64,000 nucleotides of DNA from Pseudomonas sp. 5P_3.1_Bac2 (GCF_025465995.1 NZ_JANLNY010000022.1:248001-312000), one strand, 5' to 3'. Positions 1-8,600 are shown, numbered from the stretch's first letter. Made by a program: numbers and translations. Notes: a model not told the origin generated them from the letters alone.

Positions 1-1050
1 CGAGGTGTACAGACTGACAATAGCCAAGGCCAGGGTAATCAGCACAAAGGCCATAAACGGACTGTCGACGCTCTTCAGCGCATGCATCAACGGCACGGTG
101 CAGAGGGTGCCAAGGGCACCGAACAGGAGCATGGAATTACGTCGCCCAATACGGTCGCTGAGCATGCCGAACAGCGGCTGCATGCACATGTACACAAACA
201 GCACGGCGGTCATCACAAAGCTGGCAGTGGACTTGGGCATGCCGGCGCTATTGACCAGGTACTTCTGCATGTATGTGGTGAAGGTGTAGAAAATCAGCGA
301 ACCGCCAGCGGTGTAACCGAGCACGGTGATAAAGGCGCCGAAGTGATTGCGGAACAGCCCTTTGACACTGCCGGCCTCTGCGCTTTCACGCTCTTGCGGC
401 TTGCTGGTCTCGACCAGCGAACGGCGCAGATACAGCGACACCACCGCCGCTAAAGCGCCCACGGCGAACGGAATGCGCCAGCCCCAGGCGTGCATCTGGT
501 CTTCGCTCAACAATTGCTGCAAGACCACGATCAGCAGCACCGCCAGCAGTTGTCCGCCAATCAATGTGACGTACTGGAACGAGGCATAAAAACCGCGCTG
601 GCCGCGCAGCGCCACTTCGCTCATATAGGTCGCGGTGGTGCCGTACTCGCCCCCCACCGACAGGCCTTGCAGCAGGCGCGCCATTAGCAATAAAAACGGT
701 GCCCAGGCACCGATTTCGTTATACGTCGGCAGGCAGGCGATCACCAGTGAGCCGACACACATCAGCATCACCGACACCACCATGGAATGTTTGCGGCCAC
801 GTCGATCCGCCAAACGGCCAAAGATCCAGCCACCAATTGGCCGCATCAAGAAGCCGGCAGCGAATACACCAGCCGTATTAAGCAACTGTACAGTCGGATC
901 ATCGGAAGGAAAAAACGAAGAGGCGAAATAAATCGCACAGAACGCATATACATAAAAATCGAACCATTCCACCAGGTTGCCGGATGAAGCTCCGACGATG
1001 GAGAAGATTCTTTTGCGCTTCAGCTCTGCTGAGTAATGTGTTGTTGTCAT
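1..1050 (-). CDS. pcaT: MHS-family MFS transporter, PcaT-like dicarboxylate permease (partial)
   Basis: Inner-membrane symporter of the metabolite:H+ symporter (MHS) branch of the major facilitator superfamily. About 350 residues are visible and the C-terminus (roughly 80 residues by family length) lies outside the window. The N-terminus has the MHS signature [14 protein letters not shown], a loop motif [10 protein letters not shown] after TM2, [12 protein letters not shown] in TM4 and a second-half loop [10 protein letters not shown]. The ATG at 1050 has an AGGA-type ribosome binding site 8 bases upstream. It follows pcaIJF on the same strand, separated by a hairpin. PcaT of pseudomonads is described as a transporter of beta-ketoadipate and alpha-ketoglutarate; substrate here is inferred from position. 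Another MHS substrate (such as citrate or shikimate) cannot be excluded. Confidence 0.82.
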   Translation of the reverse strand, partial: MTTTHYSAELKRKRIFSIVGASSGNLVEWFDFYVYAFCAIYFASSFFPSDDPTVQLLNTAGVFAAGFLMRPIGGWIFGRLADRRGRKHSMVVSVMLMCVGSLVIACLPTYNEIGAWAPFLLLMARLLQGLSVGGEYGTTATYMSEVALRGQRGFYASFQYVTLIGGQLLAVLLIVVLQQLLSEDQMHAWGWRIPFAVGALAAVVSLYLRRSLVETSKPQERESAEAGSVKGLFRNHFGAFITVLGYTAGGSLIFYTFTTYMQKYLVNSAGMPKSTASFVMTAVLFVYMCMQPLFGMLSDRIGRRNSMLLFGALGTLCTVPLMHALKSVDSPFMAFVLITLALAIVSLYTS

Positions 1051-1120
1051 GGCGTTCGAATCCTAGAGAGGGATAGCTGAAATCTGACCATGACTGACCA
1101 CCTGCGTTCCACAAGCAAAC

Positions 1121-1145
1121 CCCCGGCAGGCCTTGCCTGCCGGGG
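1121..1145 (-). terminator. Hairpin between pcaF and pcaT
   Basis: An 11-bp perfect stem (CCCCGGCAGGC / GCCTGCCGGGG) with a 3-base loop lies just after the pcaF stop codon. On the minus strand it is followed by GTTTGCTT, a poor U-tract. It probably acts as a leaky terminator or mRNA-stabilising hairpin that lowers pcaT expression relative to pcaIJF. Confidence 0.55.
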
Positions 1146-1151
1146 TCATTT

Positions 1152-2357
1152 TTAGACTTTACTGATAGCCAGCGCCAAGCCCTGACCAACGCCAATGCAC
1201 ATGGTTGCCAGCCCCAGCTGACCGCCGGATTTTTCCAGCTGATGCAGCGCGGTCAACACCAGGCGCGTACCGCTCATACCCAGTGGGTGACCCAAGGCAA
1301 TAGCGCCGCCATTAGGGTTAACACTGGCGGCGTCATCGGCCAGGCCGAGATCACGCATACAGGCCAGACCTTGCGCCGCGAAAGCTTCGTTGAGCTCGAT
1401 GACATCATAGTCGTCGATGGTCAGGCCCAGCCGTTCGTTGAGCTTGCGCACTGCCGGCACCGGGCCGTAGCCCATGATGCGTGGCGCCACGCCAGCACTG
1501 GCCATGCCCAGCACTTTGGCGCGCGGAGTCAGACCATACTTCTCGACCGCCGCTTTGGAGGCCAGGATCATCGCCGCCGCACCGTCGTTAACGCCCGAGG
1601 CGTTGCCCGCGGTGACGGTCTTATCCGGACCATTGACTGGCTTGAGCTTGCTCAGGATTTCCAGCGTGGTGTCCGCCCGTGGGTGTTCATCGGTGTCGAT
1701 GATGGTGTCGCCTTTCTTGCCCTTGATCACTACCGGGACGATTTCTTCGGCGAAGAAACCTTGCGCCTGAGCGCGCGCGGCTTTTTGCTGACTGCGCAGG
1801 GCGAAGGCGTCCTGATCGGCGCGGCTGATGTTGAACTCATCGGCGACGTTGTCGGCGGTTTGCGGCATGGCATCCACGCCATACAGCGCTTTCATTTTCG
1901 GGTTGATAAAGCGCCAGCCGATGGTGGTGTCTTCGATCTTCTGCGTACGCCCAAAAGCCGTTTCGGCTTTGCCCATCACGTAGGGCGCGCGGGACATCGA
2001 CTCCACGCCGCCCGCGATGGCCAGTTCCATTTCGCCACTGGCGATGGCGCGGAAGGCACTGCCCGCCGCGTCCAGACCGGAGGCGCACAGACGGTTCAAG
2101 GTCACGCCCGGCACGCTGGCCGGAATGCCGGCCAACAGCAGCGCCATGCGGGCGACGTTGCGGTTGTCTTCGCCGGCCTGGTTGGCGCTGCCCATAAACA
2201 CTTCGTCAATCGCGCCTGGGTCCAGCTGCGGATTGCGCTCAAGCAGGGCTTTGAGCGGGATCGCCGCCAGGTCGTCAGCCCGTACCGTGGCCAGACCACC
2301 GCCGAAGCGACCGATGGGTGTGCGGATGGCGTCGCAGATAAATACGTCGCGGCTCAT
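1152..2357 (-). CDS. pcaF: Beta-ketoadipyl-CoA thiolase PcaF
   Basis: Thiolase of 401 residues that cleaves beta-ketoadipyl-CoA with CoA to succinyl-CoA and acetyl-CoA, the last step of the beta-ketoadipate pathway, in the cytosol. The family's active residues are all present: nucleophile Cys91 in NRLCASG, His357 in GGAIALGHPLG and Cys387 in MCIGVGQG. The length is normal for PcaF. Its ATG overlaps the pcaJ stop codon (TAATG), so it is translationally coupled in a pcaI-pcaJ-pcaF operon. Alone it could be any acetyl-CoA acetyltransferase; the operon makes the assignment to PcaF firm. Confidence 0.96.
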   Translation of the reverse strand: MSRDVFICDAIRTPIGRFGGGLATVRADDLAAIPLKALLERNPQLDPGAIDEVFMGSANQAGEDNRNVARMALLLAGIPASVPGVTLNRLCASGLDAAGSAFRAIASGEMELAIAGGVESMSRAPYVMGKAETAFGRTQKIEDTTIGWRFINPKMKALYGVDAMPQTADNVADEFNISRADQDAFALRSQQKAARAQAQGFFAEEIVPVVIKGKKGDTIIDTDEHPRADTTLEILSKLKPVNGPDKTVTAGNASGVNDGAAAMILASKAAVEKYGLTPRAKVLGMASAGVAPRIMGYGPVPAVRKLNERLGLTIDDYDVIELNEAFAAQGLACMRDLGLADDAASVNPNGGAIALGHPLGMSGTRLVLTALHQLEKSGGQLGLATMCIGVGQGLALAISKV

Positions 2358-3139
2358 TATTCGTCACCACTCTTTTGCCCGTGGGCAATCGCTGTACGCT
2401 CTTCAAGGGCACGCAGGGCTTGCAGCTCATGCGCTTGCGGCACTGCGGTATCTGTCACCACCTCTGCAAAACGAATCGCCCAGCCGGTGTTCTCGATGAT
2501 CTGCTCGCGGGTTACGCCTGGGTGAATCGAGGTGACGATGAACTCGTTTGTCCCCTCTTCCGGTTCCATGATGCACAGGTCGGTGATGATCGCCACCGGC
2601 CCGGCACCTGGCAGGCCCAGACGCTTGCGGTGATCGCCGCCTTCGCCATGGCCGACGGAGGTGATAAAGGCCAGCTTATCGACGAAGGTGCGGTGCCCCT
2701 GCTTGAGGATGATGAATACCTTCTTCGCGGAACCGGCGATTTCTGGCGCGCCACCGGCACCGGGCAGGCGCACTTTCGGCGAGAAGTAATCGCCGATCAC
2801 GGTGGTGTTGATGTTGCCGAACTTGTCGACCTGCGCCGCGCCCAGGAAACCCACGTCGATACGGCCGCCTTGCAGCCAGTAGCGGAAGATTTCGCCAGTC
2901 GGTACGACGGTGTCGGCCGTTTCCGCCAGCTCACCATCACCGATGGACAGCGGCAGCACGTTGGGCTTGGCGCCGATCGGGCCGGATTCGTAAATCAGGG
3001 TCACTTCTGGGGCGTGGGTCAGACGCGCCAAGTTGGCCGCTTTGGACGGCAGACCAATGCCCACGAAGGTTACGTCAGTGTTCTTCAGGCGGCGCGAAGC
3101 GGCCACGGTCATCATTTCGTTAGTGGTGTAGGCGCTCAT
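2357..3139 (-). CDS. pcaJ: 3-oxoadipate CoA-transferase subunit B
   Basis: Subunit B (260 residues) of succinyl-CoA:3-oxoadipate CoA-transferase, which moves CoA from succinyl-CoA onto beta-ketoadipate. The glutamate expected to form the CoA thioester intermediate is Glu51 in IYESGPIGA, matching the ESG motif of this class. The gene starts inside the stop codon of pcaI (TAATG) and ends inside the start of pcaF, so the three genes form a coupled operon. Both subunits are present and intact. Confidence 0.96.
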   Translation of the reverse strand: MSAYTTNEMMTVAASRRLKNTDVTFVGIGLPSKAANLARLTHAPEVTLIYESGPIGAKPNVLPLSIGDGELAETADTVVPTGEIFRYWLQGGRIDVGFLGAAQVDKFGNINTTVIGDYFSPKVRLPGAGGAPEIAGSAKKVFIILKQGHRTFVDKLAFITSVGHGEGGDHRKRLGLPGAGPVAIITDLCIMEPEEGTNEFIVTSIHPGVTREQIIENTGWAIRFAEVVTDTAVPQAHELQALRALEERTAIAHGQKSGDE

Positions 3140-3987
3140 TATTTGGCCTCCTGCAATTTGCCCTGGAACGCTGCAAAGTCAGCAGTGCCACGGATATAGG
3201 TGTCGATCCACGCGGTGAAGCTGTCACGGTCGCGGGCAATCGGGTCCCACGCCTGGTAGAACGCGTTATCACGCTCGTAGTAACCGTGCGCGTAGGACGG
3301 ATGCGCGCCGCCAGGCACCCGGCACACGGCAGCCAGCGCCCAGCTCGGCAACACGCAGGCGTTCATCGGGGCGTTGAGATCGTCGACGATCTCTTCCACG
3401 GTGACGATGCAACGCTTGGCGGCCAGCGCGGCTTCTTTCTGCACCCCAAGGATGCCCTGGATCAGCACGTTGCCCTTGCGGTCAGCTTTCTGCGCGTGGA
3501 TCACCGTCAAGTCCGGGCGCACGCTGGGCACAGCGGCCAGTTGCTCACCGGTGAACGGGCAGTTGATGAACTTGATCAGCGGGTTGACCTTGGGCAGGTC
3601 GCTGCCGGCGTATGCGCGCAGTACGGCGAACGGCAGGCCAGAGGCACCGGCGACATAGGCGTTAGCCAGGTCAGCGTGGCTGTGCTCTTCGATTTCCAAC
3701 GGCTGTGGCCACTGTTTCTCGACGGCATCGCGCAGGCGGTGCAACGAGCCCACGCCCGGGTTGCCACCCCAAGAGAAGATCAGCTTTTTGGCGCAACCGG
3801 CACCGATCAGCAAGTCATACACCAGGTCTGGAGTCATCCGCACCAGGGTCAGGTCTTTTTTGTCCTGACGAATGATTTCGTGCGCCGCCGCAGTCGGAAT
3901 CAGGTGGGTGAAGCCCTCAAGGGCAACAGTGTCGCCGTCGTTGACGTAGCGCGAAATAGCTTCGCCAAGGGAAATGATGTCAGCCAT
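3139..3987 (-). CDS. pcaI: 3-oxoadipate CoA-transferase subunit A
   Basis: Subunit A (282 residues) of the beta-ketoadipate:succinyl-CoA transferase, partner of PcaJ. The glycine-rich segment FSWGGNPGVGSL is the typical CoA-binding stretch of this subunit. It is the first gene of the pcaIJF operon; the 212-bp space upstream contains two CGAT(A/T)ATCG palindromes that look like PcaR operators. Expression is therefore expected to depend on PcaR, known in P. putida to respond to beta-ketoadipate. Confidence 0.95.
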   Translation of the reverse strand: MADIISLGEAISRYVNDGDTVALEGFTHLIPTAAAHEIIRQDKKDLTLVRMTPDLVYDLLIGAGCAKKLIFSWGGNPGVGSLHRLRDAVEKQWPQPLEIEEHSHADLANAYVAGASGLPFAVLRAYAGSDLPKVNPLIKFINCPFTGEQLAAVPSVRPDLTVIHAQKADRKGNVLIQGILGVQKEAALAAKRCIVTVEEIVDDLNAPMNACVLPSWALAAVCRVPGGAHPSYAHGYYERDNAFYQAWDPIARDRDSFTAWIDTYIRGTADFAAFQGKLQEAK

Positions 3988-4071
3988 GTGTGGTTCTCTC
4001 GTGGGTCACAGTAGCCACCTGGCCAGGTGGCGGTGCGCTGAGGTTAGGCCTGTGCCCGCGACGGAACAATC

Positions 4072-4102
4072 CGATAATCGCCTTAATGTTCGATTATCGA
4101 AC
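4072..4102. promoter_or_regulatory. Paired PcaR operator upstream of pcaIJF
   Basis: Two palindromes share the core CGAT(A/T)ATCG: CGATAATCG at 4072-4080 and the 15-bp perfect palindrome GTTCGATTATCGAAC at 4088-4102. Their centres are 19 bp apart. The same core, spacing included, recurs before pcaR. PcaR/PcaU-type IclR regulators are known to bind sites of this kind. A weaker third match, CGATCAGCG, lies at 4109-4117 with 18-bp spacing. Confidence 0.8.
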
Positions 4103-4199
4103 TGAACTCGATCAGCGGATTTTCCTCAGGCAACACCCAGTCGCCACGCGCCTTGTCACACACAAAGCGCGTTTTTGCAGAGACCCTTACCGGCCGAGA

Positions 4200-5051
4200 C
4201 TAGGCAGTAGGATTACGGAACAGTTGGCTGCTCAGCTCACGACTGGCGTTGAGCATCAGGGGCAAATAACGCTTTTCCAGTTCACTGGCCGGCACCCGGC
4301 CGGCGTGGGTGCTGATATTCATCGCCGCCAGCACATGGCCGGTGGAGTCGTAGACCGGCACGGCCAGGGAACGCAGGCCCTGCTCCAGCTCCTGGTCGAC
4401 GATGCTCCACCCTTGCTTGCGGACTTTTTGCAGGCATTCCCACAATGAGTCCGGGCTGTCCAAGGTGCGGCTGGTATTGGGCAGCAACTCAGCGTGGGTG
4501 AAGTAATCCTGCAGTTGCTCATCATCCAATGCGGCCAGCAGCACCCGGCCCATGGACGTGCAATAGGCCGGCAGGCGGCTGCCGACGCTTAAATCCACCG
4601 AGATCAAACGCTGGGGAATCGCCGAGCGGGCGATATAGAGAATCTGCTCGCCTTCCAGCGTGGCCAGACTGCAGGCCTCGTGCAGTTGCTCGCTCAAGCG
4701 GTCCAGATAGGGCTGCGCCGACACCGCCAAGGGCGTCGAGGACAGATAGGCGTGGCCTAAGGTCAGCACCTTGGGCAGCAGCGAATAGGTGCGCCCATCG
4801 GTGGTGGCGTAACCCAGCTTCATCAGGGTGTACAGGCAACGGCGCACAGCGGCGCGAGGAATCTCAGTGCGGTGACTGATCTGAGCGATGGTCAGCTGCC
4901 GTTTACGTTCCTGGAACGCATTGATCACGGCCAAGCCACGGGCCAGGGAGGACATGAAGTTCGGATCGCCGGTGAACTCTTCAATACGCTTAGCCGGTGA
5001 TACGTAAGGCGGTGGCGCCAGCATAGATAGTGGCGGACGATGCTCGCTCAT
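4200..5051 (-). CDS. pcaR: IclR-family regulator PcaR
   Basis: Transcriptional regulator of 283 residues with an N-terminal winged helix (about residues 33-95, beginning FMSSLARGLAVINAF, the usual PcaR/PobR entry) and a C-terminal IclR effector domain. PcaR activates pca genes with beta-ketoadipate as inducer in P. putida. Here it sits between pcaHG plus an ATPase gene and pcaIJF, all in the same direction. Its own upstream region carries two palindromes with the same core and spacing as those before pcaI, suggesting autoregulation. A 32-residue extension precedes the HTH domain. Confidence 0.9.
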   Translation of the reverse strand: MSEHRPPLSMLAPPPYVSPAKRIEEFTGDPNFMSSLARGLAVINAFQERKRQLTIAQISHRTEIPRAAVRRCLYTLMKLGYATTDGRTYSLLPKVLTLGHAYLSSTPLAVSAQPYLDRLSEQLHEACSLATLEGEQILYIARSAIPQRLISVDLSVGSRLPAYCTSMGRVLLAALDDEQLQDYFTHAELLPNTSRTLDSPDSLWECLQKVRKQGWSIVDQELEQGLRSLAVPVYDSTGHVLAAMNISTHAGRVPASELEKRYLPLMLNASRELSSQLFRNPTA

Positions 5052-5080
5052 AGACCCTCCTGGGCATAGGCTGGAATGCG

Positions 5081-5110
5081 CCGATTATCGGCCCGACGGG
5101 CGATTATCGC
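5081..5110. promoter_or_regulatory. Paired PcaR operator upstream of pcaR
   Basis: CCGATTATCGG (5081-5091) and GCGATTATCGC (5100-5110) are two perfect palindromes whose centres (5086 and 5105) are 19 bp apart, exactly as in the pcaI pair. They lie 30-59 bp before the pcaR start codon, a position suited to autoregulation. Confidence 0.78.
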
Positions 5111-5151
5111 AATTTCCGCAACCAATTGACCGACAAACGATATGAGCATTT

Positions 5152-6162
5152 CTAGGCCTCGACGCCGCGTGCAAGCTGCGCCAGACGGCTGCGCGTGCGG
5201 CTGAAATCGGTATGCCCGGCCTGCGCGCAGAGCGCCTCGAAATCCAGCGACGAATGCAGCCACAGCTGGGTGCCGGCGTCATAGGCAATGTCGATAAAGT
5301 TGACCCAGCGTTGTTGCTCATCGAGGTTGCAGCGCGCCAAGGGTGGCACGTCACTGACCACGATGCGCTTAAAGCGCTGGCACAGCTGCAGATAATCGCT
5401 GCTGGCCAACGGCTGCTGACACAGGGCGGCGAAATCCAGCCACAGGCAATCGGCACTGTGACCCCGAATCGACAATTGCCGGCGACCGACTGGCAACGCA
5501 GACAGCCTCGGCAAGTCGCTCAGTTGCGCCGCCAATTCAGCCGCGCTGGTCTGCACATAACGGCCCCAATGCCTGGGCGACAGGGGTCGATAGTCGAGCC
5601 CCGCCTCCATGGGCAGCACCACACAGTGACGCTTGATCAGTTCGGCATAGGGTTTAAAACGGCTGTGATACAGCGGATTCGGACACAGCTGCGCCGGCTC
5701 ATAGTTGGAGCTGAACAGCAGCGTGCAGTCGTGTTTGAACAGCTGCTCCAGCAAGCGCCCGAGCAAAATGGCATCGCCAATGTCGTGCACATGAAACTCA
5801 TCAAAAAATAACAGCTGGCTCTCGGCGCACAGCTCGCGAGCCACCAGGGTCAACGGCTGCGCTTTACCACTGTGGGCGAGCAGCCGTTGTTGCACTTCTT
5901 GCAGCAGCGCATGCACATGCACGCGGCGCTTATTGGCCAGCGGCGCAGCGGCAAACAGACTGTCGAGCAGCAGGCTTTTGCCACGCCCCACAGCGCCATG
6001 CAGATAGCCGCCACGGGGCACCCGGCGCAGCCAGCCGGGCGGCTGCAAACGCGCCTGCAACCAGTCGGCCAGACGCGTAAAGGCCTGGGCTTGCCCGGCA
6101 TCCAGGTGCAGGCCGCGCTGGGCAATGGCGGCGCGGGCCTGCTGAGCTAACTCAGAAGTCAA
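5152..6162 (-). CDS. ZapE/AFG1-family ATPase in the pca cluster
   Basis: P-loop ATPase of the AFG1/ZapE family. Numbered from a TTG start at 6162 (336 residues), Walker A is GAVGRGKS at 56-63, Walker B LLFFDEFHVHDIGDA has Asp121-Glu122, and a sensor-like LLFSSNYEP follows. E. coli ZapE is a cell-division ATPase and mitochondrial Afg1 assists respiratory-complex quality control. This copy is divergent and lies directly after pcaG. The TTG overlaps pcaG by 11 bp; a GTG at 6183 or an ATG at 6222 would overlap more. Its location suggests co-transcription with pcaHG, but a role with the dioxygenase is only inference. It may be a second copy besides a housekeeping zapE elsewhere. Confidence 0.82.
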   Translation of the reverse strand: MTSELAQQARAAIAQRGLHLDAGQAQAFTRLADWLQARLQPPGWLRRVPRGGYLHGAVGRGKSLLLDSLFAAAPLANKRRVHVHALLQEVQQRLLAHSGKAQPLTLVARELCAESQLLFFDEFHVHDIGDAILLGRLLEQLFKHDCTLLFSSNYEPAQLCPNPLYHSRFKPYAELIKRHCVVLPMEAGLDYRPLSPRHWGRYVQTSAAELAAQLSDLPRLSALPVGRRQLSIRGHSADCLWLDFAALCQQPLASSDYLQLCQRFKRIVVSDVPPLARCNLDEQQRWVNFIDIAYDAGTQLWLHSSLDFEALCAQAGHTDFSRTRSRLAQLARGVEA

Positions 6163-6763
6163 AGAACACTGTCTCGCCTTCACCCTGGATGCGGATGTCG
6201 AAGCGGTAGAAGGTCTTGCCATCGACCACCTCGCGCTTGGCGATCAGGGTCTGGCGGCGTTCTGGTTGCTCGATGAAATTCAACACCGGGTCAGCGGCGT
6301 TAGCTTCTGCTTCATCTTCGAAGTAGATGCGCGTGGCCAGGTTGATGTTGATCCCCCGGGCAAACAGCGACACGTTGACGTGCGGTGCTTGTGGACGGCC
6401 ATCAGCCGCCAGGGTCACACCCGGTTTGATGGTTTGCACCGTCCACTCGCTGCCCGCCTCGAAGGTGGTCGCGGTACGGGCGAAGCTGTTGAACGGCTTG
6501 TCGAGGTTGTACTCCTCGTCATACACGCCTTCGTGGTTGGCTTGCCACAGCTCCAGGAACGAGTCGCGTACCAGGTGGCCGTTGCCATCGAATACGCGGC
6601 CAATCAGGGTGATGTGCTCGCCGGGGGCCTCTGGCTTGGCCATCACATTCCAGATTTCCTGTTCACGGGTCGGGTTACCGGCAGCCGCCAGGGCCAGGCC
6701 GATATGCACGTACGGACCGCCAGTCTGGGAGGTGGTCTCACGCAGCAGATTAATCTCGGTCAT
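6152..6763 (-). CDS. pcaG: Protocatechuate 3,4-dioxygenase alpha subunit
   Basis: Alpha subunit (203 residues) of the intradiol dioxygenase that opens protocatechuate to 3-carboxy-cis,cis-muconate. It starts at the ATG at 6763, preceded by a perfect AAGGAGG six bases upstream, 10 bases after the pcaH stop; an upstream TTG at 6787 inside pcaH is unlikely. The opening residues LRETTSQTGGPYVHIGL are typical. The region matching the beta subunit's iron-binding histidine pair reads APHVNVS, so only one of the two is present, as expected for the non-catalytic alpha chain. Confidence 0.96.
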   Translation of the reverse strand: MTEINLLRETTSQTGGPYVHIGLALAAAGNPTREQEIWNVMAKPEAPGEHITLIGRVFDGNGHLVRDSFLELWQANHEGVYDEEYNLDKPFNSFARTATTFEAGSEWTVQTIKPGVTLAADGRPQAPHVNVSLFARGININLATRIYFEDEAEANAADPVLNFIEQPERRQTLIAKREVVDGKTFYRFDIRIQGEGETVFFDF

Positions 6764-6773
6764 GGTCGCCTCC

Positions 6774-7493
6774 TTATTGGTTCTCAAAGTAGGTTTGACG
6801 CTGGCCGCGCAGCACGATATCGAAGCGGTAAGCCAGGCAATCCATTGGGTTGTTCGCGGTCAGGTCGAGACGGGCGATCATGGTTTCAACCGCTTGCGGA
6901 TCTTTCACGGCCTTAACGATCGGGCAGATTGGGATCAGCGGATCACCTTCAAAGTACAGCTGGGTGATCAGTTTGGTGCAGATCGCCGGGCCACTCACCG
7001 AGAAATGGATGTGCGCCGGACGCCAGTCATTCGGGCCATTGCGCCATGGGTAAGGGCCCGGCTTGATGGTGCGGAAGTGGTAGCGACCTTCGCTGTCCGT
7101 CAGCACGCGGCCGACACCCCCGAAGTTCGGGTCCAGCGGCGCCAGGTAACGGTCGTTCTTGTGCCGATAGCGGCCACCGGCGTTGGCTTGCCACATCTCT
7201 ACCAGGGTGTTCGGCACCGGCTTGCCGAATTGATCGACCACGCGGCCGTGGACGATGATGCGCTCGCCAATCGGCAGGGCGCCGGTGTTGAAGTTGAGCA
7301 GCAGATCGTTGTCGTGCACGCCCATTTTCAGGTGCGAAAAATCTGGGCCGGTAGTCTCGGAGATCGATTGCGGGATGGTGACCAGCGCCTGACTCGGGGA
7401 ACGGGCTACGGAAGTCTTGTAGTCGGGGGTCAGGGCCTTCGGGTGCCAGTTGCGGTCACGAATGACGAAACGGCGATGCGGCGCATCGGACAT
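6774..7493 (-). CDS. pcaH: Protocatechuate 3,4-dioxygenase beta subunit
   Basis: Catalytic beta subunit (239 residues) carrying the non-haem Fe(III). The four ligands are visible: Tyr109 in GGRYRHKND, Tyr148 in PGPYPW, and His161 and His163 in RPAHIHFS, one residue off the P. putida numbering. A ribosome binding site AAGAGGAG precedes the ATG. First gene of pcaHG; a PcaQ-type palindrome lies about 100 bp upstream, so protocatechuate-pathway induction through PcaQ is expected. Confidence 0.97.
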   Translation of the reverse strand: MSDAPHRRFVIRDRNWHPKALTPDYKTSVARSPSQALVTIPQSISETTGPDFSHLKMGVHDNDLLLNFNTGALPIGERIIVHGRVVDQFGKPVPNTLVEMWQANAGGRYRHKNDRYLAPLDPNFGGVGRVLTDSEGRYHFRTIKPGPYPWRNGPNDWRPAHIHFSVSGPAICTKLITQLYFEGDPLIPICPIVKAVKDPQAVETMIARLDLTANNPMDCLAYRFDIVLRGQRQTYFENQ

Positions 7494-7595
7494 ATCGATC
7501 TCCTCTTAGGGATAGTTAACTTAGCCTGCAGGCATAGGCATAGCCCGGCAGTCTCGGTGATGAGGCGCCCAGTTAAAATTGAAAAGATCGACCGC

Positions 7596-7619
7596 ATACA
7601 TAACCTATAGGTTATGTAT
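7596..7619. promoter_or_regulatory. PcaQ operator upstream of pcaH, overlapping the pcaQ stop
   Basis: A 24-bp perfect palindrome whose core ATAACCTATAGGTTAT fits the PcaQ binding pattern ATAACC-N4-GGTTAA reported for Sinorhizobium meliloti. The pcaQ stop codon (TAA, 7612-7614) is part of the palindrome. The site is about 100 bp before pcaH, suitable for LysR-type activation. Confidence 0.82.
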
Positions 7620-8544
7620 CGAGAGTCTCGCGATACTCGGCGGCGGCAGCGCGCAACGCCTCACAACACCACTGCGCCGCCAGTGACATCACGGCCGAGG
7701 GATTGCTACAGATGCCGACTGAACCGCCGGGCTCACGTAAACCAACGTCCAGCTCGCGGAGCTCACCGCGCTGCAAGTCCTGACGAACAGCATCCAGCGG
7801 CGCCACCCACACCGCATCGCAGTCCTGCACATAGCGGCGGCTGAGCGCCACCGAGAGGGTCTCCAAACGCTGCTGCGACAGGCTGATGCCGCCCTGCACA
7901 AACAAGCTATTGGCATAACGGCGGATAGTGGTGCCGGCCAGCGGCAACACCAGTGGATAGTCTGCGAGCGAGCTGCCATCGACGCGGCCACGCAGCAACA
8001 GCGGGTGCCCGGAGCGCACCACCATGATCATCGACTCGCTGTACAGGTGCTCGAAGCTCAGGCCTTCGATACGCGGGCTGTCGGTCATGCGCCCGACCAC
8101 CAGATCCAGCTCGCCGGCGCGCAGTTGATCGAGCAGATGATTGCTCTGCCCGGTCACCACGCTGACCACCAAGGCCGCATGGCGCTCGTGCAGGCGCCGC
8201 ACCACATCGGGCAGCAGCGAGCTTTCCACGGTGGAGAGCACGCCCAAACGTAATTGCCCGGCCTCATGCTCGCCGCTGCGCAAGCTACGCACCCCCTCGC
8301 GCAGGGCCTGCACGCTGGGACCGGCGTAACGCAAGAAGGCCAGGCCTGCGGGCGTCGGGCTCACGCCCTGCTTGCTGCGCTCAAACAGCCGTGCAGCGAG
8401 CACGTCCTCCAGCTCCTTGAGGGTCTTGGATACCGCCGGCTGACTGATCGCCAGCGCCTCGGCGGCGCGCACCAAGCTGCCCTGCCGCGCCACCTCAAGG
8501 AAGCACTGCAAATGGCGGAACTTGATGCGGTTATCGATATTCAC
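7612..8544 (-). CDS. pcaQ: LysR-type regulator PcaQ
   Basis: LysR-family regulator of 310 residues: N-terminal winged helix (about 8-67, FRHLQCFLEVARQGS and QPAVSKTLKELE) and a substrate-binding domain. PcaQ activates the genes for protocatechuate degradation. It starts with GTG at 8544, preceded by AAGAAGGG. It sits upstream of pcaHG on the same strand, unlike the usual divergent LysR arrangement, although the same order is recalled for P. aeruginosa. ATAACC-N4-GGTT sites flank both its 5' and 3' ends, pointing to autoregulation and control of pcaHG. Confidence 0.92.
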   Translation of the reverse strand: MNIDNRIKFRHLQCFLEVARQGSLVRAAEALAISQPAVSKTLKELEDVLAARLFERSKQGVSPTPAGLAFLRYAGPSVQALREGVRSLRSGEHEAGQLRLGVLSTVESSLLPDVVRRLHERHAALVVSVVTGQSNHLLDQLRAGELDLVVGRMTDSPRIEGLSFEHLYSESMIMVVRSGHPLLLRGRVDGSSLADYPLVLPLAGTTIRRYANSLFVQGGISLSQQRLETLSVALSRRYVQDCDAVWVAPLDAVRQDLQRGELRELDVGLREPGGSVGICSNPSAVMSLAAQWCCEALRAAAAEYRETLDT

Positions 8545-8600
8545 GGCTTGCCCTTCTTAACCCAACAACTGCCAGCCTACCTGCCAGGCGTGGAACAGCC

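Noticed and set aside
1242..2525. Open frame of 427 codons on the plus strand opposite pcaF
   Set aside because: Antisense shadow of a GC-rich coding region; pcaF on the other strand has intact active-site residues, and the shadow has no recognisable domain.
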